DNA from: Phoenix dactylifera
Lineage: Eukaryota; Streptophyta; Magnoliopsida; Arecales; Arecaceae
Direction: 5' to 3'
Length of the DNA stretch: 64,000 nucleotides
NCBI RefSeq assembly: GCF_009389715.1
Contig: NC_052409.1
Coordinates: forward strand, 5,197,775-5,261,774
Made by a program: the position numbers and the translations under genes. A model generated the notes under the pieces. That model was not told the origin of the DNA. It searched no databases and worked only from the letters and a program-made list of their open reading frames with translations. Shown piece by piece: positions 10,278-25,200 of this stretch (the stretch's first letter is position 1; each line of letters starts with the position of its first letter).

Positions 10278-13200
10278 TCAATGAGCACTAACCAGGAATG
10301 GGTGCTGGCAGACACCACATTCTATTGTTTCAGAGCCCGAGGCTGGAACTTGAACCTGCAAATTAACAACTTGTATCATATAATTCAGGCCAAACAGCAT
10401 GCGGAAACAGTGCACAAAATAATCAAGAGAATGAGAGAAGGGGAAGAGAGCGCTAGGTGCCTGACCTGAAGATGGACCGTGCAGGTGGGACATGCAACTT
10501 CCCTCATCTGCCTTGCAGAACCATCAGAGGACTTTGAACCTACAAAATAACTAACTGTTAAATTTGGTGCAAAATGTACAATCAGACCATGGCATAAAAG
10601 CATTAGAGCTGTCACTGGTTATAAACATACCTGAAGATGACTTACGATTTTTGTCCATTTCCTCCTGTTGAAAACCATCAATACATCAAAGATCATAATG
10701 TGCACCAAAAAAATATGCCCCTCAACATTTATGGGAGAGCAAAGTAAAAAAAGTTACAAATATTCTTAAATCTGCATCTCTTCTAAGCTTGTTTTCAATA
10801 TTTCCAATGAGAAGATTCTGTTAGGCAGTAAAGTTTGCAGCCACATACGATAGAAAGTTAATGTTAATTGACGGAATTCTAAATTTGAAATACACCTGAA
10901 GCTGTCTGGCAAGATCCTCATGACTGTGCAGTCCAGCAGGTTTACTGGCAGCTTCCTTCGTATAGCTCAACCTTTGAGAAACTTCTGCCTGTGGAACACA
11001 AGAAATCCTCCACGTATCACTAAGCAAAAATCTCAACTGACATCCTGCATGCATATTATTCCAAAGAACATTCCTAAAAGGTAACGAAGAGGTTCATATC
11101 TCTATACAATCTGCAATTTTACATCATACAGGTATCTTGTCAATGCTCCTGTTAAAAAAAAGTGCTTGTTTGCACCATTGTGTTCAATCTCCGATTTATG
11201 TTAGAAAAACGTGTATGTTTGTGTTTCATTGGCTTAAAAGGATTTACATGACAAGAATACTAGATGGGAACTCCATTAACTTGCAGAGAAAATGTATACA
11301 ATTTGAGTAGCTGAAATTTAGGATGATATATTGCAAATGGTATATCAATGATGAGATCAGCAAAGATATGCAAGCTGTAACAAAAAGAAGTAGATTAAGT
11401 ACAAGAACTGGATGTGGAGAGATGCAAATGCTTGTATGCAACCCAATATGAAATCTAGCATAAAACTTCTCTTTTTTAAGTCAAGCAGGTGGATTCAGTA
11501 GGGCTAGATGTGCAGTGAAGATACATCTGTTGCATTAGAAAGTTCATCATAAATGCAGAAGAAACCGACAAATTTTAGAAGACGCCCAACATTTTGAGAG
11601 TGACCACAACTAAAATATAGGGAAGAATCCTACAAAGAATATAAAATTGTGATTCATCAATTACATGTCAAAATCATAATGAAAGATTTACAATTTCTAG
11701 CAAAAGAGTAAACAACATGAATGTGTAACTGGCCCACCAATACAATTAGTTCGCATTAGAAAATTAACATTCTTCTAGTACTGTAATCTTAGCAATTTAT
11801 AAACGACGCATGGAGCATAATAACTGCAGCTGTTCCCCAAGGTGGAAGCAACAGACCTTGGAAATCTAGTTCACGAACATTATGCATATGCTCACGAAAA
11901 TAAAGCAAAGCATGAGTTTTGTATGTGTTACTGTAAAAACAATATGCCAGTACAAAAAAAAAGGATCTCATTACTTAGAGAAATCATTTCTTAATCAGCA
12001 AAGAAAGCTTCGATGCATCCAAAACATATCAGCTATTGGCTCACCTCAACCTTGAAAAGCATGTCAAATTAATCATAACATACATAATTTACTCACTACA
12101 GCTTGACTATAGAATTGAAAGATTTCTCTCTTCTATAGAAAAGGGGAAATAAAGAACACATGCACCCACCAAACGAACTGATGAATGAAGTTGACCATGC
12201 TCTTGCCAGTAAAACAAAGACAACAAATAAAAGCAACCTTCAATAGTAGTAATTAAAGTTGCCACAAGTGCGAGCGCATATGTAAAACCAACCAGTACAA
12301 AATTAATCATGTGGAACAAACATGATTTGGAATTGTATATTCTCCAATATTTCAGATTGTGGGTCAGCAAGTTAATAACCAGAATGCAGCCTGAAGCCGG
12401 AAGGAAATACATGGATGGCACATTAGTCAGTTAATGGGTGCATAAGTGAGATAAATTGATGAGAGTTGATAGCTTCCCTATATCACTCATTAAGGATATG
12501 CTAGAACAAATATTTATTCAAACAAATCAATGGCATATCATTCTCTATTTTCTTGAACATGTAACTGCAAACGTCTGGCACATAAAACAGGGAAAAGGAG
12601 TATACCATGCATCTATCACAAACTCTGACTGGCGGAGCATTTTCATCTGCAGTAAGAGCAATTCTACCCTGTGTGCACTTGTCACAGAAAATATCACCAC
12701 AATTCCTGCAATGATGCTGGAAATAAAGAATATAATACTTGTGTTAGCAAATGAAATGCTGTGATTTCAGTCAAGATAATGGTGAAGATTAATAATAAAA
12801 ATTGATCGTATTACCCTGCGAACAAAAGCTCCAAAATCTGCTCCGCATGATGTGCATTTTCTAACTGATTCATCTGGAACCTGAACGGTTAGAAACAGAG
12901 TTGTACTTCAAGTACTGCACAATTAGGATAGAAATGAAAATATTACTATGCCCAAGATTGCAAATATACACAAATTCAATTCCCCCACCTATCCAGGAAA
13001 ATCTATTATATAATGTTCTGATATACACTATACAACGTTTTGAATGGATTAATCCAAAGGCAATGAATCAGCAAAAATAATCATGCATAAAAACATGGAT
13101 AACATATGTTGGAAATTTAAAGATATGACGGTTCTTCATTTGAAGTTTGACCAAAAACTATAAAATCAAAATTGAGACATTTTAGCATTGGCTGGAAGCA

Positions 13201-16200
13201 GTCCTAGATTTAGTTTCAGCTGAAACTAACATACATGGACAAAATAATGGATACATGAGCCTGTATATGTTGTTTGCCATTTTCTATCTTTATACGTTAG
13301 GAAGGTTTTTGTCTAAATGAGAAATATTTGGTAGCATTGAAACATCAGAAGAAAATATTTTTCTGAGACACATTTAGTGTCGAAGTCAAACCTCATATAC
13401 ATTTGGATTACTCATATGTTAGATTGCGATCAAACATTATGGATACTATTGAAGGTTTATAATTTTAAAAATATGATTCCATCCACATCTCAAATCTAAA
13501 TCCTTTGATTTTTTTAAGCTGAGATTTTGTTCAGAAAAGACCAGAAGAAAAAATTGCCAGATGATAAGAAGGCAAAAATGTGAAGTTACATAAAGTTAGG
13601 ACTCTTGTGATAATTCAAAGGACAACAAGCAAAAGCAAAAAAACAAGAATGATAAATTTTTTCAATAAGCAAAAGTGAAGAAGCTATGCAAATATTTCTC
13701 ATCACAAGCAAGAAAACTGAAGTTGCTTATTGTTATTATAAAGGAAGAAAGGTTCCTTAATGTGCATGTGGTACAAGAAAGAATGCAAAGGTGGATGTGC
13801 TATGAAAAAAAAAGGATAGTGTATAAGTTTGAAGAAGAATAAAAGTTGCACTAATCACAAATGTATTGCAAAGCAAATTCAGCCTTGTATGAGAATGCGC
13901 AATGAATTCATAAATGTCTCGAAGGCTCGGGAAGGAGAAGGAAGCAATTATAAATGTGGATGGAACTGGTGAGACGAATGTTAGAAAAGCTCACTTTCAC
14001 ATATGTTGTGTCCCACTACAATGGACCATGCAGGATGCATGAAGTCAATCACAAATAAAATAAAACTATTGGCAATAAAATGTGTTAATGTTTTTTACTT
14101 CATTCACATTCTAATGCCAAAGCAATCACTTACAAATTTACCATCTTGATAACCACCTTGACATATAGACTTATCACTTTCTTTGTTAGAATTGTGAAAT
14201 CTGTGCCAGAAAGTTCATCTGTCTAATCAAAAAATAGGAAATTCCTCACGCAGAACAACCAGTGAAATCATTTTAGAAGACATAAACCTTACTCAGAATC
14301 TACAGTGGCATCCAAAGAACCGCTTTTAAGTGACCAAAAGTTCATTTACTTAAACATAACTACCCCCCCCCCCCCCCCAAAAAAAAAAAAAAACAAAGTA
14401 GTGCTTGAAAAGGCATCCTGTCGAACATAACTGTAAAAAGCAGGCAGCTAATACTATTCATCAGTTAATCTTTAATCCTCTCGTTACTATCCAAACTATA
14501 GCTCCAATCCCTAAATATACTACTGCAGGAAAAATCACATATCAAACTAGCATGGCCAAGACTTGAACTTAATTTTTGCTGAAGGCAAAATGTATTCTTG
14601 GCACAAGTATGGTGGTATATTCACTCTAAACGACTGTAACACCTATATATCCATGTTTCTACTGAAACTTCCCAAACGCATCCTTAATTATATCTTCAAC
14701 TGGTTTTCCTTTCTCATTGACCAAATATCCTTATAAAACAGGGGAATGTTTGGTTAATGATCATCGTACATGTAACATAAAAAACAAGGCAAGAAGACAA
14801 CCACAACAGATTCTGCATATCTAACTTTTACAGGTAAATGGAGGAGAGGGCAGGTAATAGGTGTTGATAATCAGCATGATAAATCTTATTACGTCACAAC
14901 TTAAACTGCACAGGTAACAGGAGTGGGGAAGGGATTGGATGTAGTGCAATATATATGTTTTGGCAACATAATTTCAATATTCAAAAATCCAATTAAACAG
15001 TTACAAGCTAATACAAATGTGTCTATTAAGGTCTTTTTTCTTTTCATATTATTACTTTCTTTTGGACCCCTATCAAACACTACCTTGTAATTTTAACCAC
15101 CAACTTGTTAGCAGGTCAAGGGGAAATATGCAAGCATCTTTTGTCACTACGAACAGAGGACCACATGTTGTTGTCAAATACATGAACCAATAGCCAATTC
15201 GGAATTAAATATGCTCACCATTTTTACTGAATTTTCCTTAAAAAAAATTTAAGAAACCAAAGAAGAACCAGACTCATGCTGCCATAGCTTTATTTTATCT
15301 CTGTTCCTAATGCTAATCTCTTTCACATTTTTTTTCTTTTTCACTTTCCACATTTAAATTGCAGGTCAGAAATGGAATGGCAGGAAACTTTAAGAGAGGT
15401 TGCCCATACATAACAAGACATAATGAGCCAATAATTTGTAAAAATCAGTGAAAACAAAACAAATATAAAATGGTATTCGAACATAGGTATGCTAACATGA
15501 TGGGGTCATTTTCTTTTCTTTTTTAACTTTATACATTTTTGTTTCCTGGGGTGTTATATATAAAGAATTTTCACCAAAGCAAATTTGTCAACCAAACAGA
15601 GACCTGATGATGATTTTTCAATCCAGGAAAATCAGAACACAACAGAATAAAATAAAAACAACCTTTTAAAGCCCAAAGTGTGAGACTCGGGAATGAAAAT
15701 TAACTAAGAAAGAAAGGCATTTGAAATTACCCAATGGTCCTTCTCCTCATTGCCAGGTTTTATCAAGTTCAGCCAATCAACTAACCCTTTCTTCTTATCT
15801 GTTAGCTGTTCAGATAGCTTTGCATCATCAGCAGTTCCTTTGCCTCTAGCAAGGCTAGCTTTTCCACCCATCTCCTTGATCTATACGAAGAGATCACATA
15901 ATGAGTAATTTTCGGTACATCATGTTCGTACCACAATACTACATGCATCACAGAAAAATTTAGATGCACCATAGAAAAAGATTATGAGAACATGCATGAA
16001 GACATGAATATGAAAAAATCGAACAATATCAATTCACGCAAATTGACAGATAAAGGTCATAGTGTTCAGATTCATGAAACGCACGACCTTATTTTGGCAT
16101 GTCATGACATTCTCACAAAGCTCCTTACAACATAAATAAACATAGACAAAGCATATCACATATGATGTATAATTGCCATCCTAATATGTTTGGAAACCCA

Positions 16201-19200
16201 CCAAGTTGGCAATTACCTGTTTCCCCTTATTAAAAAAAATGCATATTAAAAATGGAGAGCCCCTTAAGCAAAAAAGGCATTAGGTTTAAAACTCAAACAT
16301 TCTCTTCATAAAATAGAGTATAAATACAATATACACAATATGTGCGTATTTGTATGTCAGAGATGTCAGCATAGCCACCTTATGAAGCATGTCCATATGA
16401 GGACAAGTGGGTTACAGCATATAAAATCACTAGCATACAACACACACTTCATTACTTAAATATAGTAAATAAAATTTTTTGATTCTAACCGAGACACAAC
16501 TTGAATTATATAATCGGTTAACTAAGATATCTAATTTTAGTTATCATAGATAACTTTTCTACAAAAGTTAATGATTTCCCATTTATGAAAAGTCGCTGAG
16601 CTTTTAATAATCTTTAAGTAAAAAATCTTAATTGATCCAATTATTTTTATGAAATCAGTCCTGATCACTTAATTATACTCCAGTTGATGATGGGCTTGAA
16701 CAGATTAATAGCCAAAAGTTTAATGCATGTGACCATTAATTAAAACAACTATGTATGCATATGCACATAGACAACAGTGGTGTCCACCACCAGATTAGGA
16801 TCGTGTACCCTGTCATTTCTTTATTGCCCCTTCTCTTAACAAAACATTATTCATTTTCAAAACCAAAAAAAGATGTGTTAGTTTTGCATGAACTGTTGCA
16901 GATCAAAATATGTGTTACTCCTGGCACATGCATTATAATATTTGTTATCGCACACATCTACAAGTTACACCTTTTCAATTTATGGTTAACACCTTTGAGG
17001 TAACCAGTGAAATTGTATAGCAGAGGGGGGAAGCAGTTTGTTTACAATATAAAAGTTTTTGAAAGCACCCTAATCAAAAGAAGAACAGAGCCTTAGTAGC
17101 TAACCTGCACCGTTGCAGCTGTCACTGTATCAAGTATGGTATTGGTAGTATAGCTGTTCGATTGCAGCCTTATGCGCCTTGGTTCAATATCGACAGAGCT
17201 CTTAGACCAGAAGGCAAAGACAGATGAATCTGTTACCTAGACGAAACAATACGAAATGTTCAGAGATATATGCAAAAAATTATAATTTGATTGCGTCTAG
17301 AACTGAGATAGACTCATACTCAAAATTCTGAAGTGCACAACATTACCAACTTACTTCCCATCTTGTGACGGTCTCAAGGGGGTATATCCTCAAAGTTCTG
17401 CTAGAGCCTGGATCAAGCATACGAATTCCATCCAAACCAATCTGAAATGAACACGGAGAAAAAAACATTTGCATCAACCTTAATAATGGAACAAATTAGT
17501 TGGCCTAAAGTTATATCTAAGTAAAATAATTTGAGAAGTCATCATTCCAAGAATTAATAGGTGGGCGCATTAATTATAGGACAAGAAACATTCTGGAATT
17601 ACCTTACAAGTACAATGGAGTTATCTGACACCACAAGATGCCAAACAAGACAGGGATGAATAAATAGCTCAGACTAGGCCAAAAATTTAGAACCTAAAGC
17701 AGGTGGCTGGGCCAGCAGATAAGTCCTTGGACCTGACAGTCCAGTGTGCTATTCCAATGTTAGAAAGCCCATAAATGTACCAACTTGTTTCAGTGTGGTT
17801 GGATATCTATCAGCTATAAATGTTACCTTTAATGGGTTTATTCCGAATTGGAGAACCCAAGGAAAGCTGTTAATTGAATTCACAGTACAAATTATTACTA
17901 CTATTATAAATAGGCCCCCTTGAAGATCCTGCTCCCCTTTTTCACAAAAGATAGATGCAATAATACATGATATCTTGAAAGATGTGTTGGAGACATGGAC
18001 CATGCTTATTGTTAGCTTAGAAATTGGTGTTATTTTAACAGTCCAATGACACCTGTTAGCATTTAACTGTCACTGTCACTACAACTTCCTAGCAATTGTT
18101 TTTTTTTTTTTTTTTTTTTTTGGCTAATACGGGTGGATCATACCTGGCGGGTACGAATACACCCAATAAAGTCAAAAAGTAGGATATCTCGGAGTGCCAA
18201 AGGCAACTCCCCATCTCCAGTCCACAAAGTGTCTCCGGAATGGCGAGCTACAAATGCAGCCACCCAATCCGCAGCCCCATTGGCTTCACGGTAAATATGC
18301 TTGGCCTGAAAGGCCCCTCCATCCCTCGCCATAGTCCATATATCGCGAAGCAAAGGGTGGTCACTGCCGTCACCCCTAGGACCCTCTCGGATCCAACTGA
18401 TAACGGTGGCTGAATCACCCTCTAGGATGATAGACCTAGCCTGTAACACGCACCGGGCATGTCGAAGGCCTGCCCAGGCAGCACTCAGCTCCGCGCTCGG
18501 AACCGAGGTATCAAATAAGTGACTGCCACCAGCGGCTACAACCCTAGCGAAAGGGTCCCGAATGACGAAACCCGCGCCTCCCCTCGTACCACCATCCAGG
18601 ACTGACCCGTCAAAGTTGACCTTGAGGAAACTCGGGGGTGGGGGCTCCCAGGTGAAAAACACCGTGTGGGATACTGCCGAAGCAGGGTGGGGGCCCCAGA
18701 TGTCCCGAGCTGTCAAGGTCCCTCCGGTGGTGGAGGCATGACACATCTCTGCCGCCTGACTACGGGCACTCTCGACCACAAATCTCGGCGACATACATCG
18801 TTCACCGAATATACGAGCGTTCCTGGCCAACCAGATCTGGTAGGCAGTACAGCTCACTCGAGTCACCTCCTGATGAAGCGCCGGGGACTCCGAGCCCTGG
18901 CGCATGGCCTGTAAGAACTGGTCCCTACAGATCCATACCGGCTGCGGGACCCCTGCCAGACGCCAAGTGTCCCTCGCCCTAGAGCACCGAAACAATGCAT
19001 GGTCGACCGTCTCGGCCACACCGCAAATCCCACACTCCAGGGGGATCCTCAATCCACGTCCACCAAGTACTGCTCTCGTTGGAAGGCGGTCCCAGACCCC
19101 CTTCCAGAGGAACAGCGCAACCCTCGGGAGGAGGCCCAATCGCCAGATCCAGGCACAATCAGGACCAGGGTCGTACTCCCGCCTAAGAATGCGAGAAAGG

Positions 19201-22200
19201 ACGCTCATCCTGACTCTGGGACTGGTCGAGGAACTCCACACTCGTACATCTGGTCCACCGCTCTGTGGCAGAGGGAGGGAGCGAACCCGCTCCGCCAGAT
19301 GCTCCCCGAAGAGGCGGGCTAATCGAATCTCGTCCCATCCAGCCTCCCCGGGAGTCATAAGATCACATACCTGTAAACCCTCCCCAGCCTCGACACTAAC
19401 AGTAGTCGGCCAGCGGCACAGGGGGAGGCCATCAACCCATGAGTCCCTGGTCACATCGATGCTGCGGCCATCGCCTATCAGCCATCGAGTGTGATCCGAC
19501 ACCATGGGCACATATCTCGCAATCTCACGCCATAAAAAGGAACATCCCCGCCCTCCTCGAACCCCGCCCTCCTGGCCTACCCCTCCATAGCGGGCGGTCA
19601 TGATCCGGCTCCAGAAGCCCTGCGGCTCCAGGATGAAGCGGGAAGCATGCCGGGCGAGGAGCAGCTCTCGTCTCTCCCGGAGAGACAACACCCCAAGGCC
19701 ACCCTCCCTGAGAGGGAGGCAAATACTCTCCCATGCCACCAGGTGCACCCCACGGCCCCCACCTAGCGAGCCCCATAAAAAGCCCCGAAACAGTCGCTCA
19801 ATCTTTAGTAGGACCGATCTTGGTACCACCGTGCTAGTCATGAGATAGATAGGCATAGAGCCCAAAACAGATCTAATCAGCAAAACTCTACCCATCATAG
19901 ATAGAGACGCTGCTCGCCAGCCCTCTAGCCTACTCTGGACCCGTTGCACCATCCCGGAGCACTCAGATACACGCAGTCTCCTACCGGTGATCGGAACACC
20001 TAGGTATGTCCAGGTCCCGTCCTGCTCAGGCATCTCCAGAATCCTCCGAATCTCACGTCGAACCCCGGGTGGCGAACTCGGGCTAAAGGAGATAGAGGAT
20101 TTCTGGGCATTCACTCTCTGACCAGATGCATGGCAATAGGCGGCCAAAGCCCGCCTGATAGCCAGGGCATCTGCTACGCGGGCACGCGTCAGGAGTAGGC
20201 AGTCATCGGCAAAAAGTAAATGGGATATCGGCTGGGCCCCTAGAGCTGGGACGTAAGCCTCCAACTCTCCGGCGGCACATGCAGCCCGCAGCGATCGAGA
20301 CAAAACATCAGAACAAATAATGAACAGGTACGGGGATAGCGGGCATCCCTGCCGAAGCCCCATAGTAGAACTAAAGAATGGGGACGGAGAGCCGTTGATC
20401 AAGATGGAAAACCGCGGACTCCGGACACACCCCATGACCCAACCAATCCAGGTCTCATGGAAACCCAGACACTCCAAAGCTCGCCTAAGAAAACTCCACC
20501 TGATTCTATCGTAAGCTCGTTCCATATCCAGCTTGATAGCCATCAGGCTTCGACGCTTCGGGGCCCGTCGAAGATCCCACATCATCTCTTGGGCCACCAT
20601 GACGTTATCGAAGATACTCCTACCTCCAACAAAAGCACCTTGCTCTTGACAAATAATGCCGGAGAGAAAGGGCTTCATACGATCCATCAGTATTCTTGCC
20701 ACCACTTTGTATAAAGTAGTGCACAAACTGATCGGTCTAAAATGGCTCGGCTCGGACGCATCCGTTCGCTTAGGTATAAGCGTGACAAAAGTGGCCTTCC
20801 AGTCGTCAGGCATACCTGACCGACTGAAGAAACACAAGACCGCTTCAACCACTGCGAACCGGACGATACTCCAGTATCTCCGGAAAAAGAAAGGAGGGAA
20901 GCCATCTGGGCCCGGAGCCCTATCCTCGCCCAATGCCCAGACAGCCTCTCGCACCTCCCCCTCCGTAACTGGTCGAACCAATAGTGCATTCGCAGCCACC
21001 CTAATTTGGGATTCAGCTCTCGAGAGCAGGCCGACGACATCCGACTCACTATCCTCCGTCCAACGGGAGCGAAAGAACTCGAGTAGGATGTGGCTAATTG
21101 CCGAATCATCGTCCACCCAATGGCCCCGCTCATCCCGCAAGGAACGAATAGTGTTCCTCTGCCTCCTAATAACCGTCGATCGGTGAAAGAAACTAGTGTT
21201 CCGGTCACCCTCTCTGACCCACTGAATTCTGGATTTCTGTCTCCAGAAGATCTCATGTTGGCGTAGGATCGAGTGGTGGGTGGCGAGTAGTCCCCGGAGG
21301 CTCACCATATTAGCCACGGGGAGCACGCCCACCTGATCCTCCCTACTTTGGAGGTCAGCAATCGCAGCCTCCGCATCTTCCAGCTTCCTAAAAATATCAC
21401 CTACGACCTCCCGATTCCAGCGACGTAGCCGTCGCTTGGTCAATTCCAGTTTTCGTGAAACCCTCTGCATGGCGTCGCCGTGGACCGGCAGACCCCAAGC
21501 TCCCCGGACAATGTCCCAGGATTGAGGGAAGGATAGCCAGACTTTCTCGAAACGGAATGGGCTCTGGTGACTCGAGCCTGATACCGTCGAGAACAACAGA
21601 GGACAATGATCCGATGCAATCCGAGAAAGATGGCCAACCCTATAGGACGGGAATCTGATGAGCCAGTCTGTGGAAGCAACAGCCCTATCCAGTCGCTCCC
21701 ACACCCTAGCTCGTCCGGATTGGTTATTACACCAAGTGAAGCGCGGACCGGAAAAACCCAGATCTACTAGGCCGTTCCGCGAGAGGAAATCGCGGAACTC
21801 CCTCCTATCCACAGAGTCAGTGAAGGCCCTGCCTCCACGTTTCTCACTCTCCTCCAAGATACAATTGAAGTCACCCACCATCGCAGTCGGAAGTCCCAGA
21901 GCAGTTAGGTGGGTGAGCTCGTCCCACAGAACCCTCCTGGTTCGATGGTTCGTACTAGCATACACACCGCACAAGACCCACGGTGCAGCATTGGGTTCCG
22001 AGATGATCATGATGACCTGTTGGGAGCAGTTATGGAATACGTCAATCGTAGCCACACCCCGCTTCCATAGAGCCACAATGCCCCCCGACAACCCCTGGGA
22101 GTCTACTGCATAGGACTCCCAGTCAACCTCTAACCGCCGTAAGACACGACTAAGTCCTCTACCGGAAAGTCGTGTTTCATAAAGTAGGCAGATCTCCGGA

Positions 22201-25200
22201 CTATGGATCTGGACCAGCCGCCTAAAGGATGACATAAATGACGGCTTTGCCGCCCCCCTACAGTTCCACGCAAGAATCCTCATGGGGAAAAGTCCGAGAG
22301 GTCGGCCACAAGCACATCAACCCTCTGGGCCATAGGGTCCATCTCCACCTCGCGATCAGGATCAACCTGCTGACCCTCATCCGTACTAGTCCCGGACACG
22401 ACTCGCAACACAGCCGCCTTCACCCGTTGAACGACGGTCGAGTGATCCATGGTCGTGCGAGTAGCCCCCTCATGACCACTCGGGTCCCCTACCCCTGGCT
22501 CCACCAGTGCAAGCGTATCCCGCCCCACCAAAAGGTCACTCATGGGACAGTCAGCACAGACAGGAGCCTCGCTCGTCCTAGTCCAATCACCCAGCTCTGA
22601 TCCACCAGAGGCGCCATCACCCTGCCCCATATCCACCTCTAGAGGGCCTAGAGTAGTGGGGCTCACAGACGACGGAACCGCCCCGGAGGCGTGGGCCCCA
22701 AAATGGAACCCACCATCACTGGGCCCCGCCTCCTGGGCCACAGGCCCCAATATCAGGGCCCATAAGGCCCCTTTGGGCCGTAAAAAGGTCGGGCCCAATA
22801 AGGCCCCCGCCCACGGGGGCCTTTCCAGGGTCCTCCGCGCGTGGCCCAGCCAAGCTGGGCCACGCGCTAATCGTCGCGCGACGGGCCTGGGAACCCGTCG
22901 CGCGATAGCGCCCGTACACCCGGCGGGGCTCACGTGCCCCGCGACCTCCCCAGCGGCCCGCCCGTCCCACGCCCTGCAGGCGGCCCGCGTCCAGGAGCGG
23001 CCCAGCGTTCCTGGGCCGTTTCTTGGGTCCAGAGACCTGCCTCGGCCCAGTTACCGAGTCCACACGTCCCGCGAGTGAGTCGCCGGACGTATCAACTCGG
23101 AAGCCCTCTTCGTGCCTAATGGGAGCCAGGACCCCCACCGCCGGCGGGGAATGGCGACGGGCCGCTTTAGTAGGCTTTTGCCAGCCCTCTAGGTCCGGCG
23201 GGGACACCGGAGGCCTGGGCGAGGCAACCGGCGAGGGCGGCCGAGATGGAGGCGCTGCGACTGAGGGCTCCATCGTCTTCCCCGGCTGCGACTGCGGCGG
23301 ACCTGTCTCCCGCATCTGCCGAGAACGAGTCGTTACCAACCACGGGCCGTAGATCGGCCCGCGGATCTCCTCCCCCGGAGGGCACCCTTCCGCCGGCGCC
23401 GGAGCCCCAAATCGGCACCCTGGCTCAAGGTGTCCGATCCGACCACACCGCACGCATAAGTCCGGAATACTCTCGAAGACGAACGGCTGCCAGAGGGCCT
23501 TCGTCTTCCCGAGTATCCGGATGCCAGGGAGGAGGGGCTCAGAAGCGTCGATCGACACTCTGCATCATTAACTTGCACCCACACCTCTTCCCTTGGAAGC
23601 CTTCTTACTTGGGTTGCTATCACCAAAAACTGGCAACCAGAAAACCTGATTGTGACTGGCTGCTTAAAAAATGACTTGACTTTGCAAGCTTAAAGGCCTG
23701 TTTTCAGTTACAACTAAGGATCTTAGACATGGTGCAGTCTGGTCACACACATTCATAAAGATGCTAGACATGGTGCAGTCTGATCACACACATTCACATG
23801 AACATGCATATGTACTCCTTCCTAGTACTGACAAATAGCACACCTTGCAGGCTAAGATCTCATTCATCATTGTAAATGTCACGTTGTTCAAACCAAATGG
23901 CTATGAGAGTCTGTTTTACTAACTTACTAAAACCCCATTTTATCATAAATGTCATGCTGTAAATGAAGAAGAAATTTATTTTTTCTCAGGCCCTTTTTTG
24001 ACTTGGCTATGAGAGTCCATTTTATTAACTTACTAAAACCCTATTTTATCGTAAATCGCCACCTTCATCATGAATGTCATGCTGTAAATGAAGAAGAAAT
24101 TTATTTTTTCTCAGGCCCTTTTTTGACTTGGCTATGAGAGTCCGTTTTATTAACTTACTAAAACCCTATTTTATCGTAAATCGCCACCTTCTCCGTAAAA
24201 GAATACTAGAAGCAAACTGAAATTAAGTATAACAGCTATCTGAACTTAGAAAAGAGACTACAAAGGCTAAAGCCTACCACCCCTTTTCACTTGGATCATA
24301 TTAACTCACTTCTATAATACTGATGTCACTTTGAGATCCATCAGATTTCATAATGCTTCACTCTAAATTCAAAAGTTCTAATCTAAACTAATGATGGTGA
24401 CCACGCATCAAATATTTTTGGAAGGCCTGAAAGGACTGGTACACTGCAGACTTGTTCATAAAGCTATTCAGTTTTTTTCCTCCAAATCAGACATTCCTAG
24501 AAACATAATGACAAATCAAGGAAAATCAAAATAATTAAAATCCAAACATCCTGGACGTGCTCACTGTCATCAAAGGAAGTTGGATCGTCATTTCAACATC
24601 GGAATCTCGTAAATAATACGTGACAGGATCCTTTGAATTAGATCCCCTAAACCCTCCAGATGGTAAGCTTCTTGAATATCATTAAAAAAACACCTATTCG
24701 TTCATCAACGGCCTAGCTCTACAGTATGAAGCTTCTTTAATGTCTCTACCTGATTGTTATCCGAAAGTAAAAGTAACCTTCATATTTCCACACTCCATGA
24801 ACTCTAACAAATTTGTTGTGCAGCCTGTATAAGTTAATCACCAACCTATGCCATGCTGCTAACAGGCAACATCAAAAGAGATACTGATATTCTAGTGGCA
24901 GGAAGAAAAAAGATAAAAAAGAAAAAAATCCAAACACTTCCGCACATATACAGAGGATAACAATAATGCTAGCCAATTAAATGAAAACAAAACCAAGCAT
25001 AAATGTTCATGACTCATCCTTTAAATGTATCTTATGATTAAATGCAGATTGATTACCTCAATTTTACAAATATTATCTTCTGCAAGAGCATTGATGACAA
25101 CCTCAATTTTACAAATATTGTTTTCTCCAAGAGCATTGATGAGAACATCAAGATACAGATATACTCTATAAAACAAGACAATGGTTCGTACCCCACATAA

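Larger units (their letters stand above)
18099..23563 (-). mobile_element. Young L1-type LINE inside FREE1 intron 1 (LINE-2)
   Basis: The poly-A tail is T23 at 18099-18121 (plus strand). A 16-bp 3' UTR follows, then intact ORF2 and a 5'-truncated ORF1. Homology to ORF1 starts abruptly near 23563, in the segment just before the zinc knuckle; stop codons and non-LINE sequence lie beyond. This is typical truncation by target-primed reverse transcription. Body composition is GC-rich against an AT-rich intron. I saw no target-site duplication by eye. The family is related to, but clearly diverged from, the LINE at 3316-9470. Confidence 0.93.
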
